NCBI RefSeq assembly: GCF_023898315.1 | Contig: NC_064621.1 | Coordinates: 121,282,561 to 121,346,560, forward strand | Length of the DNA: 64,000 nucleotides | Reading direction: 5' to 3' | Source of the DNA: Schistocerca nitens | Lineage: Eukaryota; Arthropoda; Insecta; Orthoptera; Acrididae | Part shown: positions 1-11,244 of the stretch, in pieces | Layout: every line of letters begins with the position of its first letter | How positions within the stretch are numbered: the first letter of the stretch is position 1 | Program-made: the position numbers and the translations under genes | The notes under the pieces: generated by a model | Databases searched by the model: none | The model's input: the letters and a program-made list of their open reading frames with translations, nothing else | What the model was told of the DNA's origin: nothing

Positions 1-1640
1 ATTGCTGCATTGAAATTTGACCCTTCTCCGAATCTACTAGTTTATCTATCGTTTGCAATAGTGTAGCATCCAAGGTGTTGTTAATATACGTCAAATTTTC
101 TCCTGGAGCGATACTGAATGACGCATCTGGCCAGTACAATGTCAGATGGGTATCTGTAACCTTGGTGACTCCCATGACTGTCGCTGGTAAGCTGAAACGA
201 TCCCCTACTATTTTACAATTTGTCCCGTTGATTAGCAAACCACTGTCCCGTAATTCCATCTCTGTGGTTGCTGTCCAATTCCCATTGTCATAACACTTGG
301 CTGATATCCTCTCCGTAGCGAATACTGAATAACCATTGCCTCCCAACTTGCTGAAAATGTGGGGTAAGCTTCACTATTATTCTCTGACACTGTGAAGCTT
401 CTGCTTCTGCCCTAAATAACTGGATCTCACACGACCCCTTGCCCATGAAAACAACTCGTGATGGACAAATGGAAACTGACTCCGTTAGACATCTACTAAA
501 CTCTAAACTCGACATAGTACATGAGTATCCCCCTCCTTAGAAATTAATAAAACCTCCTGTGTCCTGAACTGTACACCCTACCCAATGTGCTGCCATCTGA
601 CCGGATAAGGATGCAATGTGTAACAGTGATACTGTCTCCCCACACTAGTTACTGGAAATCTAATCTCTATATACATCTTAACTAGAACCGTTGTTACCTT
701 AATCCTAGACATATGATAAAAAAGTGACATACTCGATTCAGTTATCGGCACTGCGTACTCTACCCCCTCTGGAAACTCTCCCTCTGCCTGCTTCAGACTC
801 GATCTGAATTTTTCTGGTGACATCAACGTCACACTCACCTGCCCATTCAATGCGTGATGTACTGCCTCTTGCAATTCATCCATCCTCACTTGTGCATCAC
901 CAATGCGGTTAACCAGTTCCCGCAGCAATTTAGTCATTTCCAGCTTCCTTCCCACTATATCCAATCGCGTTTGTACCTGTTCCATATCCGTATTCAATAA
1001 TTTCTGTGTTTGTTCTATACGTGCTCGTAACCCTGTAGCCATCCCACGCACCACGTGTGTCACATTCAACACTCTGTACCTAATCCCTGTATCTCTGTTG
1101 TGTGTATATCCACTAACTACCCTATGCTTTCTTCCCTGTCGCGAATAACTGTTAAAGAATTGTTCAAACCCTCAATATTGTCCCTATCCGCTGATCCAAA
1201 AATTGTTTTCAGCAACTTCCCACCTGCATTCAACCAACCCCTCTTTACTCACTTTCTCCTCCCTGGAATCATGCTCACGACTTGGCGCAGTTGTTCCCTT
1301 ATTTCCTTATATGACCTATCCAAAGCCTCGTACTCTTCTTGCACGTCCCGTAATATTCCGATCTTAGATGCAATCGTTTCCACACTCGATACCACCTCCT
1401 GTAGCTCCCGCATCTCGTTCCTTACCTGCAGGATGTTGAGTGCCAGCCGAAGCGTCCACTCGTGACTCATGAGGACCGCATCCGATTGTTTCCCGAACAG
1501 CACCCCACTTCGCAACGGCATATCCTGTACCTGGCCAACTTGTGTCAGCTGCCAGAGGACTACACCCCCTACTATCCACTTGTACCCATGCTGCGTCTCC
1601 TACAGAATGTAGAGAGAAGGAAAAAACTCCCATCACTACC
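1..1640 (-). pseudogene. Env-like gene remnant (insect Gypsy / F-type envelope), broken
   Basis: Env-like pieces run on the minus strand from about 1640 to the left edge. The first piece (1521-1249) has the segment with SGVLFGKQSDAVLMSHEW near its start and a helical heptad-like region. It ends in a TGA at 1249-1251, exactly beside a basic Lys-Arg-Gly site (about 1240-1248) followed by a Gly-rich stretch, as at the cleavage site and fusion peptide of baculovirus-F-like Env proteins. A second piece (1072-578) has coiled-coil character. A third (515-288), continuing to position 1, is cysteine-bearing. At least two stops and a frame change break the gene. The C-terminal membrane segment lies outside the window. 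Assignment rests on family resemblance; a non-functional relic is certain. Confidence 0.7.
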
Positions 1641-1866
1641 CCTTAATACTAATAAAATAATCCTAGTCTGTGCACAAAAATAATACACACATGATAATTA
1701 CTGCTAACTACACATCCCTCGAACGCAACTTATACTTAATACCTGGTTTACTGTCTGCTTCTGGCGCTTATTTTCGCTTTCTGCCAGAAGGAAAAGTACA
1801 TATACACGGATCTACTGCCCCCTCGAACTGCTTAACTCTACTAACGTGAACCACCGTTGTCTTGGT

Positions 1867-2726
1867 AGGCAATTGTAATTATACATTGACAGGTGATGTC
1901 ATTTCCACTACCTGGTATGGTCCCTGGAACTTGTTTGTGAACTTCTTGGTTCTCCCTTTTGGAACATAGGGATTAGCTAGTAGCACCCATTGGCCTACTC
2001 TGTACTGTGGCAACTTCCTCGTTGTACCTCCCATCCGTTCTTGTTGTTGTAACACTTTCATGTTAGCTCGTCTAACTCTCTGCCATACTCCCTTAATGGT
2101 TTTCGCAAATTGCCTTACATGCTTGCCCTTCGCTCCCAGCCTTGGATGAAGTATGTCAAAAGGTGATTGCATCTCCCGCCCACACACCACTTCATACAGC
2201 GACAATCCTGTCGACGTATGTACCTTACTATTATATGCACTGGTTACGAATTGCAAGTACACATCCCAGTCGGTGTGTTGACTATTTACATAGTGACTCA
2301 ACATCTTAGCGATCGTGCGATGCACTCTCTCTGTTCATCCGTTTGCTTGCAGATGGAATGGACTAGTCCGTAGTTTCTTTACCTTCAGTAACTTACACAG
2401 TTGTTTCATCAGATCAGACATGAAATTAGTACCTTGATCCGAGATTAAGGACTGAGGTATCCCATACCTGACTAACCAATTATTAACTAAAGCTTGTGCC
2501 ACCGTACTTTCTGATCTGGTAATGCGACCATGGCTAAATACCTAGAAAAGTGGTCAATCACTGTTAACACATACTTATTCCCTTCTGCACTCCTATTAAA
2601 TGGGCCTAATACATCAATTCCGATTTGTAATCTTTGAAGCTGAATCTTTTGATGGCTCAAGACCGCACGCTGTGCGCATGGCACACAATTCCTGACTTAC
2701 TCATCCACGTCTTGACGTCGTGTCCT
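1867..2726 (-). pseudogene. Gypsy integrase domain, frameshifted
   Basis: The HHCC zinc-finger start is in the tail of the RT-RNase H frame (a HX3H-like VHFLSGH around 2790). The catalytic core follows in a different frame at 2684-2487 with GIDVLGPF and VIDHFSRY, where the Asp of each motif matches the first catalytic position region of DDE integrases. The C-terminal part is open at 2325-1879, beginning next to a degraded ERxHRT motif (near 2330) and ending in a basic SH3-like domain with GPYQVVE. The frame changes and stops between 2326 and 2726 make it non-functional. It would have inserted the cDNA into host DNA. Confidence 0.8.
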
Positions 2727-4515
2727 TCACCAAAACTTCTCCGCTATCCGCCTATCCATAGCTCTTCTCCTGCCATGTCCTGAAAGAAAATGCACCTGTT
2801 GCAAAACTTCAGATCTTAACGCTGCTGGTACAACGACGCGCGGGCCGCATTTCGTCGACCTGCAAAGTAACCCGTCCTGTACTAGGAACTGCGGTTGCTT
2901 TCTGAACAATTGGCAATCACTATCCACGGCTTGTGCCCTTTTCCACTCATCTTCAGTCACCCCTGTTACTTGTAATACTGCCACTTTCCTGCTCAATGCG
3001 TCAGCATTGGCATGTTTCACACCTGGCTTGTGTATTACCTGATAATCGAACTCACTGAGTTTCAGCAGCCATCTCACTAGCCTACTCGCTGGGTCTTTCA
3101 GACCTAATAACCATTTCAGAGCTGAATGATCCGTCACAACCTTAAACCTTCTACCGTACAGATAACATCGAAAGTACAAAATCCCATATATAACCGCTAA
3201 CAATTCCTTTTCTGTCGTGCAGTAATTTTGTTCCGCCTTGTTAAGTTGACGAGACGCGAACGCAATCGGATGTTCTTTGCCATCAATTTCTTGCCCAAGT
3301 ACAACCCCGAGAGCGTGATTAGACGTGTCACATTGTAGTATAAACTCCTTCGAAAAGTCTGGAAACTTCAAAACTGGATCTGATGTCAGTATCCGTTTCA
3401 ACTCCTGAAATGCTTTCTCGCACTCTGACATCCTCTGGAAGGTAACACCTTTTCTTAGAAACTTAGTAAGTGGCCTCACTATTTCTGCGAACCCCTGTAC
3501 GAATTTTCGATAATAGCTCGCAAGACCAATATATGATTGCAGTTGTTTAACCGTTTGTGGAACCGGAAAATCTTGTACTGCAGAAGTGAGACGAGGATCT
3601 GTCCGTACCCCTTCTTGACTGACAACATGCCCGATATAATTTACTTGTGCTTGCGTAAAATTGCATTTGTCCAAACTTAATGTTAGCCGTGCTTCCTCTA
3701 ATCTTTTAAACACCTCCTCTAGCCGTTCCACATGCTGCTCTATATCTCTTGAAAAAACTATAATGTCATCCAGATACACCATGCATTTTTTCGGTATCAA
3801 CCCGCGAAGGACTCCATCCAACAACCTTTGAAATGTTGCTGGAGCGTTTTTTAGTCCAAACGGCATTCTTTTATACTCGAAGTGACCACAATGCGTCGTA
3901 AATGCTGTTTTTGGCCTGCCCTCTGGACATACTTCAATCTGGTGATAACCGCTTCGCAAATCCATACTGGAGAAAAATTTACACTGCCCTAGGTTGTCTA
4001 ACGTTTCTGTGATATTCGGAATCGGATATACGTCCGCCACTGTCTGTTCATTCAAATGTCTGTAATCGCAACAAAAGCGAAATTTTTTCGACCCGTCCGG
4101 TGTCTTCTTCGGAACTAGGACAACGCTACTAAACCAAGGACTATTACTGTGCTGGGTTATCCCATCTTCCAGTTGTTGCTCTATTAATTGCTCTACTACT
4201 GGTTGTAATTGTTTCGGTAGTCTGTATGGCTTACGATACACTGGAGCGTGATTTCCTGTCGGAATACGATGCTGTGTTATCGGTGTAGCAGGCAATGTAC
4301 CCCGTGCTTCAAACAATGCTTTATACTTTAGTAATAATGCTTCCATACCCGAATGATCATTTCCTCTCAAATGATTTACCTTGTCACGAAGTGCAGACGT
4401 GCTGACAGTTTGCTTTACATCATAGTCTAGCCTCGAACTATCGATGTCCTCTTCATCTATTAACTCTACTGTGGCTATTACTAATCCCTTCGGCAGATCG
4501 ATATCAACCCGCCTG
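2727..4515 (-). CDS. pol: Gypsy Pol: reverse transcriptase-RNase H (open frame)
   Basis: A long open frame encodes the RT and RNase H of the Gypsy element. RT motifs are in order: FRFCCDYRHLN, MDLRSGYHQIEV, FGLKNAPATFQ and the catalytic YLDD at 3765-3776. RNase H follows with FILQCDTSNHALG and VTDHSALKWL, then the connection ending with ADALSR. The extreme C terminus holds the start of the integrase zinc finger. The nominal ATG at 4595 lies in the SINE inserted at 4528-4782, so the first ~25 residues of the apparent ORF are antisense SINE sequence, and the real frame enters from the protease at 4795. It would copy the element RNA into DNA in a cytoplasmic particle. The frame is well preserved compared with the flanking gag, integrase and env. 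Confidence 0.92.
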
Positions 4516-4527
4516 AAGTTATCTAAA

Positions 4528-4782
4528 ACCGAGCGAGGTGGCGCAGTGGTTAGCACACTGGACTCGCATTCGGGAGGACGACGGTTCAATCCCATCTCCA
4601 GCCATCCTGATTTAGGTTTTCCGTGATTTCCCTAAATCGTTTCAGGCAAATGCCGGGATGGTTCCTTTGAAAGGGCACGGCCGATTTCCTTCCCCATCCT
4701 TCCCTAACCCGAGCTTGTGCTCCGCCCCTAATGACCTCGTTGTCGACGGGACGTTAAAAACAACACTTACCTAACCTAACCT
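4528..4782 (+). mobile_element. tRNA-derived SINE, full length, inside Gypsy pol
   Basis: The head carries an RNA polymerase III A box (TGGCGCAGTGG, 4539-4549) and B box (GGTTCAATCCC, 4583-4593) at tRNA-like spacing. The body runs through GATTTAGGTTTTCCGTG to GACGGGACGTTAAA, and the tail ends in repeated CCTAA. It is flanked by a perfect 12-bp target duplication AAGTTATCTAAA (4516-4527 and 4783-4794), so insertion by LINE machinery is clear. It splits the junction between protease and reverse transcriptase of the Gypsy element. A minus-strand copy lies at 31564-31791. Confidence 0.93.
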
Positions 4783-4794
4783 AAGTTATCTAAA

Positions 4795-5334
4795 CTCACC
4801 AGAACCATAAACTGCCCGTTTATGTCAGTTACCTGTGATACACTCCTACGAATAAAGCAATGCTTTTCGTCTAAAACCTCATTACTCAGTAGTGGCTCTA
4901 CCAAGAATAACCCCTGCTGTGGCACATCGACATACACCGGTACCCAGATCAACTTCGGTGTACCTGTTCGTATTTTGTCACCTTTAATGCACTTGTACGC
5001 AGTTTAGTTGGTATCACCTTAGCTATTGGTGCACCTTGCGACTCTGAAACATTTGCAACGGCTGTACCCATTGGGAACAAGTTCCCATCGAGTTCCAGTG
5101 TATGTTGTGAAAGGTCAATCTTGGCGTGATGTTTAATCAGAAAGTCCAGCCCAAGTACAACTGAAAACCCCTGTCCCACAGTTGACAACACCTCCATTTG
5201 CTCCCGGAACTACATGTTCCCTATCTTAAACTTGAGCTGTGCTGTCCCTAGTACATCTAATTTTTTATCACCTACTGCGCGCAATCTGTATCTCGGAGCT
5301 TCCAATCCTTTCTTGCCCATGAGGTCCACACTAA
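4795..5334 (-). pseudogene. Gypsy protease, C-terminal part
   Basis: This is the downstream part of the retropepsin-like protease. Recognisable segments are SVDLMGKKGLE near 5310-5333 and VVLGLDFLIKHHAKIDL (about 5160-5110), the family's hydrophobic segment G-x-D-(F/W)-L. A stop lies between them (around 5211). The active-site DTGA segment is 2.7 kb away at 8076-8104, because a LINE sits between. The frame of the two halves matches across the LINE. Confidence 0.78.
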
Positions 5335-5335
5335 G

Positions 5336-7936
5336 TTGGACCTAGATTATTTATGTGAGGAACAGAACTTCGAAGCCACTGGTATAGTTATGGACAGTCT
5401 TAGGTTAGTAATAGTATCCCTTTACAGGTCACCTAAGGGTATCATCAATGTATTTCTAGAAAAATTGGACATGCTGTTAGATGTACTAAGAGGGACCAGA
5501 TGGTTACATTATGACATAGTAATTGGTGGGGATCTGAATGCGGATTTTGATATAACAACACATAAACGTACTGTGACTGAGTTGAAAAACCTTTTAAGAC
5601 AGTGCAATTTGCACTCAATCAATAACAGGCCCACAAGAGATAAAGCATGTCTTGACAATATTTTTGTCAACTTTAAAACTACAGAAGAATCATGTGCTTT
5701 TACAGCGTTTCCATTTTCAGATCATGACTCTGTATCTTTAAACTAAACAAGTAGGTTCTGTATTGATAATAGTAATATTCCTAAGCCTGTCCCAAAAGTT
5801 ATAATCACCAGGCCTGTCACAGATGACAAAATTGTTCAGCTCTGTAAGTCCCTTGCTGAGAGAGACTGGTTCAACCAATGTCATGGTGACACAAGTTATA
5901 GTCTTAGTGCTGATTTGTCAGGGAAACTATTATTTGAGAGATTTTTTAAAACATTTCTGACACAATTTAATGACAATATCCCCATAAAGAAATGCAAATT
6001 AACTGACAAAGGCTTTACAAACAGGGCTACAAACAGACAAAATTCATGGTTCACTAAACAATTATCAAGTATGAAAAACCAAGTTATGGTGTTGCACAAT
6101 ATATGTAGCAATCAGAAAACAGAACATGCCAGATTAGCCTATATAAAATGCAGGAATGAGTATAAAAAAGCCATTGTGGAAGCCAAAAAAGCACATAATT
6201 TCAATACCATTGATAATTCCACAAATAAGTGCAAAGCTGCATGGAAATTAATAAATGGTGTTGCTAAAGATGTAAGAAGCAAAAAAATTAATATAAGTCC
6301 CCAAAAATTCAATGATTTCTTTATTAAATCTGTTGAAAATGTAGGAAATACTATAATCAAACCTGATATCAGTTCATCAGAGTTACTTTCTAAAAATGTT
6401 TGCAGAACACCAACAGACACAGGTACGTTTATGTTCTCCGAGGTCTCACCTAGTCATGTCCTAAGCATTGTAAAACGGATGAAATCTTCAGACAGTGTAG
6501 ATATATATGACATATCCTGTAATTTACAAAAGAAAGTAATAGACTATATTGTGTACCCCTTAACATTCTGTATAAATAAATGCATATCTGAAGGATATTT
6601 TCCCGAAGAACTCAAAGTGGCTAGGGTAATTCCAATATATAAAAAGGGAGATATGGACTCACCTTGCAGTTACAGACCAATCTCCATAGTCCCAGCTTTT
6701 TCTAAAATACTGGAATGTGTAATTTACCAACAGCTATCTGTCTATTTTGAAAAATTAGGAATAATTAGTGAATCTCAGTATGGTTTTAGGAAAAAGTTGT
6801 CTACTGTGGATGCTATAGACTTTGTAGTCAAATACATACATCAATTGTTTGAGGATAAGGGCTATGCTCAACTCACATTTTGTGATCCAACCAAAGCTTT
6901 TGACTGTGTAAAGCATAAGCCACTCCTAGAAAAACTGGAATTCTATGGCATTAGACATAACAGCCTTAAATTAATAAAATCATATCTTCAGAATCGTAAG
7001 CAAGTTGTTTGTGTAGGGAGAGAAATGTCGAGTATAGAGCAAGTCAAGGTAGGTGTTCCGCAGGGATCTGTGCTGGGCCCCTTTTTGTTCCTGATAATGA
7101 TAAATGATCTGCCGTCATTTATCAAGTCCACCACTGTGTTGTATGCAGATGATACATTTCTTCATGCTAGTGAGGATTTCAATAGCCTTAAAACTTGTGC
7201 AGCAAAGACAATTGACCAAGCATCCTATTGGTTCAAGTCAAATGGATTCCTGCTGAATGAAAACAAAACACAGCAGATGGTCTGTAGTCTTAGAGACAAG
7301 CTTCTGTCAGATGATCCAAGTTATGTCAAATTTTTGGGGGTATACATTGATGATAAATTATCTTGGGTTCAACATGTACAATATATTAGTGGTAAATTGT
7401 CAAGAGTTATTTACCTGTTAAGGCGACTTATGGATTGTGTTCCTGAAAAATATGTTAGAACATTCTATTTTTCATTCTTTCAGAGTATAATAACACATGG
7501 AATTATTTTGTGGGGGAACTCTAGCTGTGTACATGACATAATAATACTGCAAAAAAAAGCTATTAGGATAATTACTGGTTCTGCATATAAGGCACACTGT
7601 AAACCATTGTTCTGTGAACAGAAAATCATGACTGTTATAAACTTGTACATATACTATGTTCTAATTTATATGAAGAAGAAATTACCAGAAACAAAAACCA
7701 GAGAAAATGTACACAGCCACAATACAAGAAGGAATAGGTGCCTCTATATTCCTTACCACAGGTTGTCAAAGTCACTCAACAGCTACGAAATCATGGGGTA
7801 CAAATTATTTAATAATCTTCCTCAATCTGTTCAAGAATTACCTGAACAATTACTCAAACAAACAATTCATGACTGGCTAGTCCTCCACCCATTCTATGAC
7901 ATAAGAGAATTTATCAACTGTAATATAATACTATAA
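5336..7936 (+). pseudogene. LINE ORF2: endonuclease (partial) and reverse transcriptase, one stop
   Basis: The AP-type endonuclease C-terminal half comes first: SLYRSP, the metal-site GDLNADF, and SDHDSVSL near 5720. A single TAA at 5744-5746 follows, and then the same frame stays open to 7936. RT motifs are YRPISIVPAFSKILE, QYGFRKKLSTVDA, the first catalytic region PTKAFDCVKHK, GVPQGSVLGPFLF and the catalytic YADD (near 7140-7155). The thumb and a C-terminal domain with HSHNTRR and NLPQSVQELP close the protein. Only one in-frame stop in 2.6 kb implies a fairly young copy. The N terminus of the endonuclease is missing through 5' truncation. Confidence 0.9.
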
Positions 7937-8032
7937 TGTTAACAAGAAACCTGTTGTTTCTTTCAAACTATTAATTGTATTTTAGTATGTATATGACGTT
8001 GTCTATTGCTGTAATGGCCGAATGACAGTAAA

Positions 8033-8075
<43 letters not shown>
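8033..8075 (+). repeat. (ATT)n tail of the LINE
   Basis: About 14 uninterrupted ATT units follow GAATGACAGTAAA. The position, directly between the LINE 3' UTR and the resumed Gypsy protease, shows that it is the element's microsatellite 3' tail. Confidence 0.95.
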
Positions 8076-8076
<1 letters not shown>

Positions 8077-8268
8077 GATACATGCGCTCCAGTATCCACT
8101 AAAACTCTTCGCCACTTATCTTTTATTCAAACCATCAAACTATGCAAATGCCTCTTCATGCACTCTCTGCACACATATTTTTACTGGGAATGCCTCCAGA
8201 CGACAGGAACACTCCCTTTTTCGTTTAACAGTTTTTTACCTGCTGTATCATTAACCCGTTTCTTGGCT
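8076..8268 (-). pseudogene. Gypsy gag-protease junction with the protease active site
   Basis: At 8085-8099 on the minus strand lies the retropepsin active-site motif Val-Asp-Thr-Gly-Ala, followed by His-Val-Ser up to the LINE breakpoint at 8076. Upstream, between 8105 and 8268, all frames are broken. This is the decayed linker between the nucleocapsid zinc knuckles and the protease. Confidence 0.8.
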
Positions 8269-8841
8269 TTACACTGCCGACTTATGCCCTATTTTCTGAC
8301 AGTTGAAACACTGTGGTTCCCAACATTGTCCCTCAAAATGACCTTGCTTCCCACAACAGTAACACTCTTTGGAAGACGAAAAAATTTTCTTGTCATTGCA
8401 ACTTCTAGTGGCGCTATCCACTTCCTGCAAATGTGCAATGCGCAATGCTGCTGCTAAGTCACTTGGATTTTCCATCCATATCCCACGTGAAAAATCCGGC
8501 GAGACCCCTCGCAAAAATGCATCTAAAGCTCTATTCTCTGCATCTTTCAATGGAACTTTATTTGCACTCGCACCTTGCATTAACTCATACGTGTGCACAT
8601 TCGTTCTCCTAATTCTGTCTGAAAATTCTTCTACCGTTTCACCCATTTTTTGCATCATCCTCCCCAATTTTTCTCTAAAAAATCTGGCACTGTTTTGTTT
8701 CCTAAACCTTTGCAATAATCCCTCAGCCAACTCTGTGAATGTAGTAGCATCCTTTAACCCTTCGTGGTATGCCACATAAGTCTTTGCGTCACCTACTAAC
8801 CGTAACTTCGCCATATGCAAACACATTTCATCCGACCAGCC
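8269..8841 (-). pseudogene. gag: Gypsy Gag, capsid and nucleocapsid part
   Basis: The capsid region has GWSDEM, LRLVGDAKTYVAYH and FREKLGRMMQKMGETVEEF, typical of the retrotransposon Gag capsid helices. It ends in CX2CX4HX4C zinc knuckles: CYCCGKQGHFEGQC is complete, while the second (CFNCQKIGH) loses its last Cys and runs into a stop at 8269. The N-terminal part is at 9851-10152, separated by a DNA transposon with an 8-bp target duplication. Removing the transposon and one duplication copy restores a continuous frame. Confidence 0.88.
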
Positions 8842-9850
8842 CAGGCCCCCACAACCGCACAAGTGGTCGACTGTGAAGAGCGGACAAATTGAATAGCTGG
8901 CCGGCGGCCATTAGAGTGGTAAACTGACGCGCGGAGTACGAATGTTTATACATTGCTTTTGGTTATAAAATGCCTTCCCTTGAGTTAGGTCGCAAACATA
9001 ATGCCTCATTTAAATACGTTACTACAATATACTTTTTAATTTATGAACAAGCAGCAACTAGTCACTGTTTATGAATTTATCTTACGTACTACATGGAATC
9101 TGCCGTAGCTAAAAGTTATGTACTGGCCCCCTAGCATTTTTCGTAGTTCATTTACGATAGATGTACGCAAAATGCATCAAAATACTCGAAGATTTGCCCA
9201 CTATATTAATAGATTTTTCTGACTCTACCTTGCTTTAGATTTTATGACGAGAAGTGCGTTATATATGGCATAGTGCTTTGGCAACTCACGACCAAATTAT
9301 CAAGTTTCAACCTAACCTAAACCATGAAAACACTACCGATCAGCCAACTTCCTTCAAAATGATCAGAACATATAAAATGGTATTCTGTCGGTCGGAAATC
9401 TTGCCTCCTGACAGCGTGTAACCATTTTTGTAACAGCTGTGGTTTTGAGAAAGGAAACCTGCAAATAGATGCACAGACATTATGCTAATACCGTTTTACA
9501 AAAACATTTATTAAGCAAGTGCACTGACTTACAAAACAACTTAAAATATTCACATACCTGTGAAATGTAATATTCGTTCCTTTCTTGAATTTATTTGTAC
9601 AATTAATCGCTGCACAACTCTTCACCATTGTACTTCTTTTGATTGGATCGTACAGACAGTAAAATTACGAGTAACAAATACTATATGTACGCCCCAACAA
9701 ATATACAACGTTGAATCAGGGTCTTCATAAACAACAATACTACACAACACATCAGACTACAACCACTATAATGGCGTCCAGCCGAAGGTTCAAATTATCC
9801 CGCGACTGCAGCGCCATCAGTGAGTCTAGTTATTTTTTACAAGGTCTTTG
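8842..9850. mobile_element. Non-autonomous DNA transposon, 1009 bp, 8-bp target duplication
   Basis: A direct 8-bp duplication GACCAGCC (8834-8841 and 9851-9858) flanks a segment with no coding potential. The two ends, read inwards, start CAGGCCCCC and CAAAGACCT. They share an imperfect inverted repeat of about 85 bp, strongest at GGCCATTAGAGTGG on the left and GCCATTATAGTGG on the right. Eight-bp duplications are usual for hAT and P superfamilies. The terminal CA fits but the outer repeats are weak, so the superfamily is left open. It interrupts Gypsy gag cleanly. Confidence 0.8.
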
Positions 9851-10152
9851 GACCAGCCACACAGTCTAACTGTACTACGTACATCACCAATGAAAACATT
9901 CACATCCTCTGATGTTTTACCTGAGAAGGAAGGTATCAAATTAGCCGCTGAACAATCTGCCACACCGGAAAAGACAGTACCCTTGCATTCTACAATATCG
10001 CTTCCCGAGCCTCATTGAGTATTTTGCAACAATTGTTGCTCCATCCTCTGCATGTGCTGCTTTTGCAATTTATTTTCTTCAATCAGTTTCTTAACTTCCT
10101 CTGTCAATGCAACTATGGCGTCACTTGTCCTGGTTGCACGTGTCTCTGGCAT
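9851..10152 (-). pseudogene. gag: Gypsy Gag, N-terminal coiled-coil part
   Basis: The start is the ATG at 10152-10150 (MPETRATRT). The next ~40 residues form a charged coiled coil (TEEVKKLIEENKLQKQHMQR), as in many Gypsy Gag N termini. A TGA at 10014-10012 interrupts the frame, after which the same frame continues through DVNVFIGDV to the transposon breakpoint. Confidence 0.78.
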
Positions 10153-10581
10153 TTTCCGTGTGGTATATCTCACCTCAGAAAAATAAAATTATATTATCCA
10201 GAAGCAAGTTAATTCCTAGCACGTCTAGTGGCAAGTCATCTAGACTTACCACATTGCCCCGTTACATGACCATAGAAGCCACAAAATCACAAGGAGCGAC
10301 GTGACCTGTTAATCCACGCACTACACATTTAGATGGTACTAAGTTAGCGTGACTATCATTGCCACGAAACTGCGATAAGTCTACAGGGCTGCTAGGCCTT
10401 ACAAATGACACTCTCACATCCCTTGACATTACCCTCGACACGTCTAGCTACACAGAAAACGTAGAGAGAAGGCAGTTGCTGGACTCGCCCTATTCAGTGT
10501 TTCTCGGTTGCTCCGCACGGTGCTACTCAAAGTCGTGGCGTGGGTGCGCCTGACACCACTTGTTATGACTTCTGCACCACT
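10153..10581 (-). other. Gypsy 5' leader with primer-binding-site region
   Basis: This is the untranslated leader between the LTR end and the gag start. Directly after the LTR end the minus strand reads AGTGGTGCAGAAGTC and, 20 bp on, AGTGGTGTCAGG. Both look like tRNA 3'-end complements (TGG...). I cannot tell which one served as primer site. No ORF is supported here. Confidence 0.6.
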
Positions 10582-10641
10582 TGTTAGCAGCAAACACAGT
10601 GGCTGTGCCAAAGACTGAGACGGCATGGAGTTTTACAATTA

Positions 10642-10647
10642 TTTATT
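10642..10647 (-). terminator. Polyadenylation signal of the Gypsy LTR
   Basis: AATAAA on the minus strand, 60 bp before the inferred LTR end, is a normal place for the R/U5 border signal. Confidence 0.6.
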
Positions 10648-11235
10648 GAACTTTCTTTACAGTTTCTCCCTCGTCATCACTGCCCAGCCCTACGGATCCC
10701 TCCGCCTGGCTGCTGCTGTGTAGATTCTCCGACAATGCGTGCAACGCGTGCCACTGATCACAATCGGGAGCCTCAGGCCACCAGTGCTCCGCTGAAGCCA
10801 GGATGCCCTGTGGTTGGGATGAAGTCGTCACCACTCGGCCCAGTATGGGCCGCGTCGCCATGAGGTCAGCTGACGACACCTGCTGCACCGGCAGCTGGGA
10901 AGCCGTCAGTCTTGATGTCCGTGAGGTCCCATCATGGACGGACCACGTGCCGTGGGGCTGGGTTGCGTGAAGTCCGGGCGTTAGTCCCCGGCGGCACCTG
11001 TGACCAAGACCGCACTGTGTCCGGTCCTGCTGGAATTTCTCACTGTGCCGACCGAACTCGGGCTGACCTCCAAAGCTGAAGTTGACATCTGGCAACGAAC
11101 GGATGACTTCTGCGAGCTGAAACAGACTTCCAGGATCGTCACCTACAAAGACTGAACATTCGTACACGCACCACGTCCGTCATCAGATCCGAACTGCTTC
11201 CTAATGGCTTCTGTCTGTTGCTGCCTGCGCTCCAC

Positions 11236-11244
11236 TATTTATAT
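11236..11244 (-). promoter_or_regulatory. TATA box of the Gypsy LTR
   Basis: ATATAAATA on the minus strand sits about 340 bp into the LTR. It is the only good TATA match there and would place transcription start near 11205. Confidence 0.55.

Larger units (their letters stand above)
5335..8075 (+). mobile_element. 5'-truncated non-LTR retrotransposon (CR1/Jockey group) with (ATT)n tail
   Basis: The insertion begins at 5335 inside the ORF2 endonuclease and ends in a pure ATT microsatellite at 8033-8075. It lies inside the Gypsy protease gene. The Gypsy sequence stops at 5334 and resumes at 8076 with no base lost from the reading frame. I see no target-site duplication. The clade call (CR1/L2/Jockey-like) comes from the RT motifs only. 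Confidence 0.88.

Noticed and set aside
4539-4593. A tRNA gene
   Set aside because: A and B boxes are present but no cloverleaf is closed, and the sequence continues into a SINE body with flanking duplication.
4770-4784. Telomeric repeat (CCTAA)n
   Set aside because: Only three units, located at the tail of a SINE.
10643-11167. 174-codon minus ORF in the Gypsy LTR
   Set aside because: It lies wholly within the LTR, shows no domain, and LTRs do not normally code. Probably chance in GC-rich sequence.
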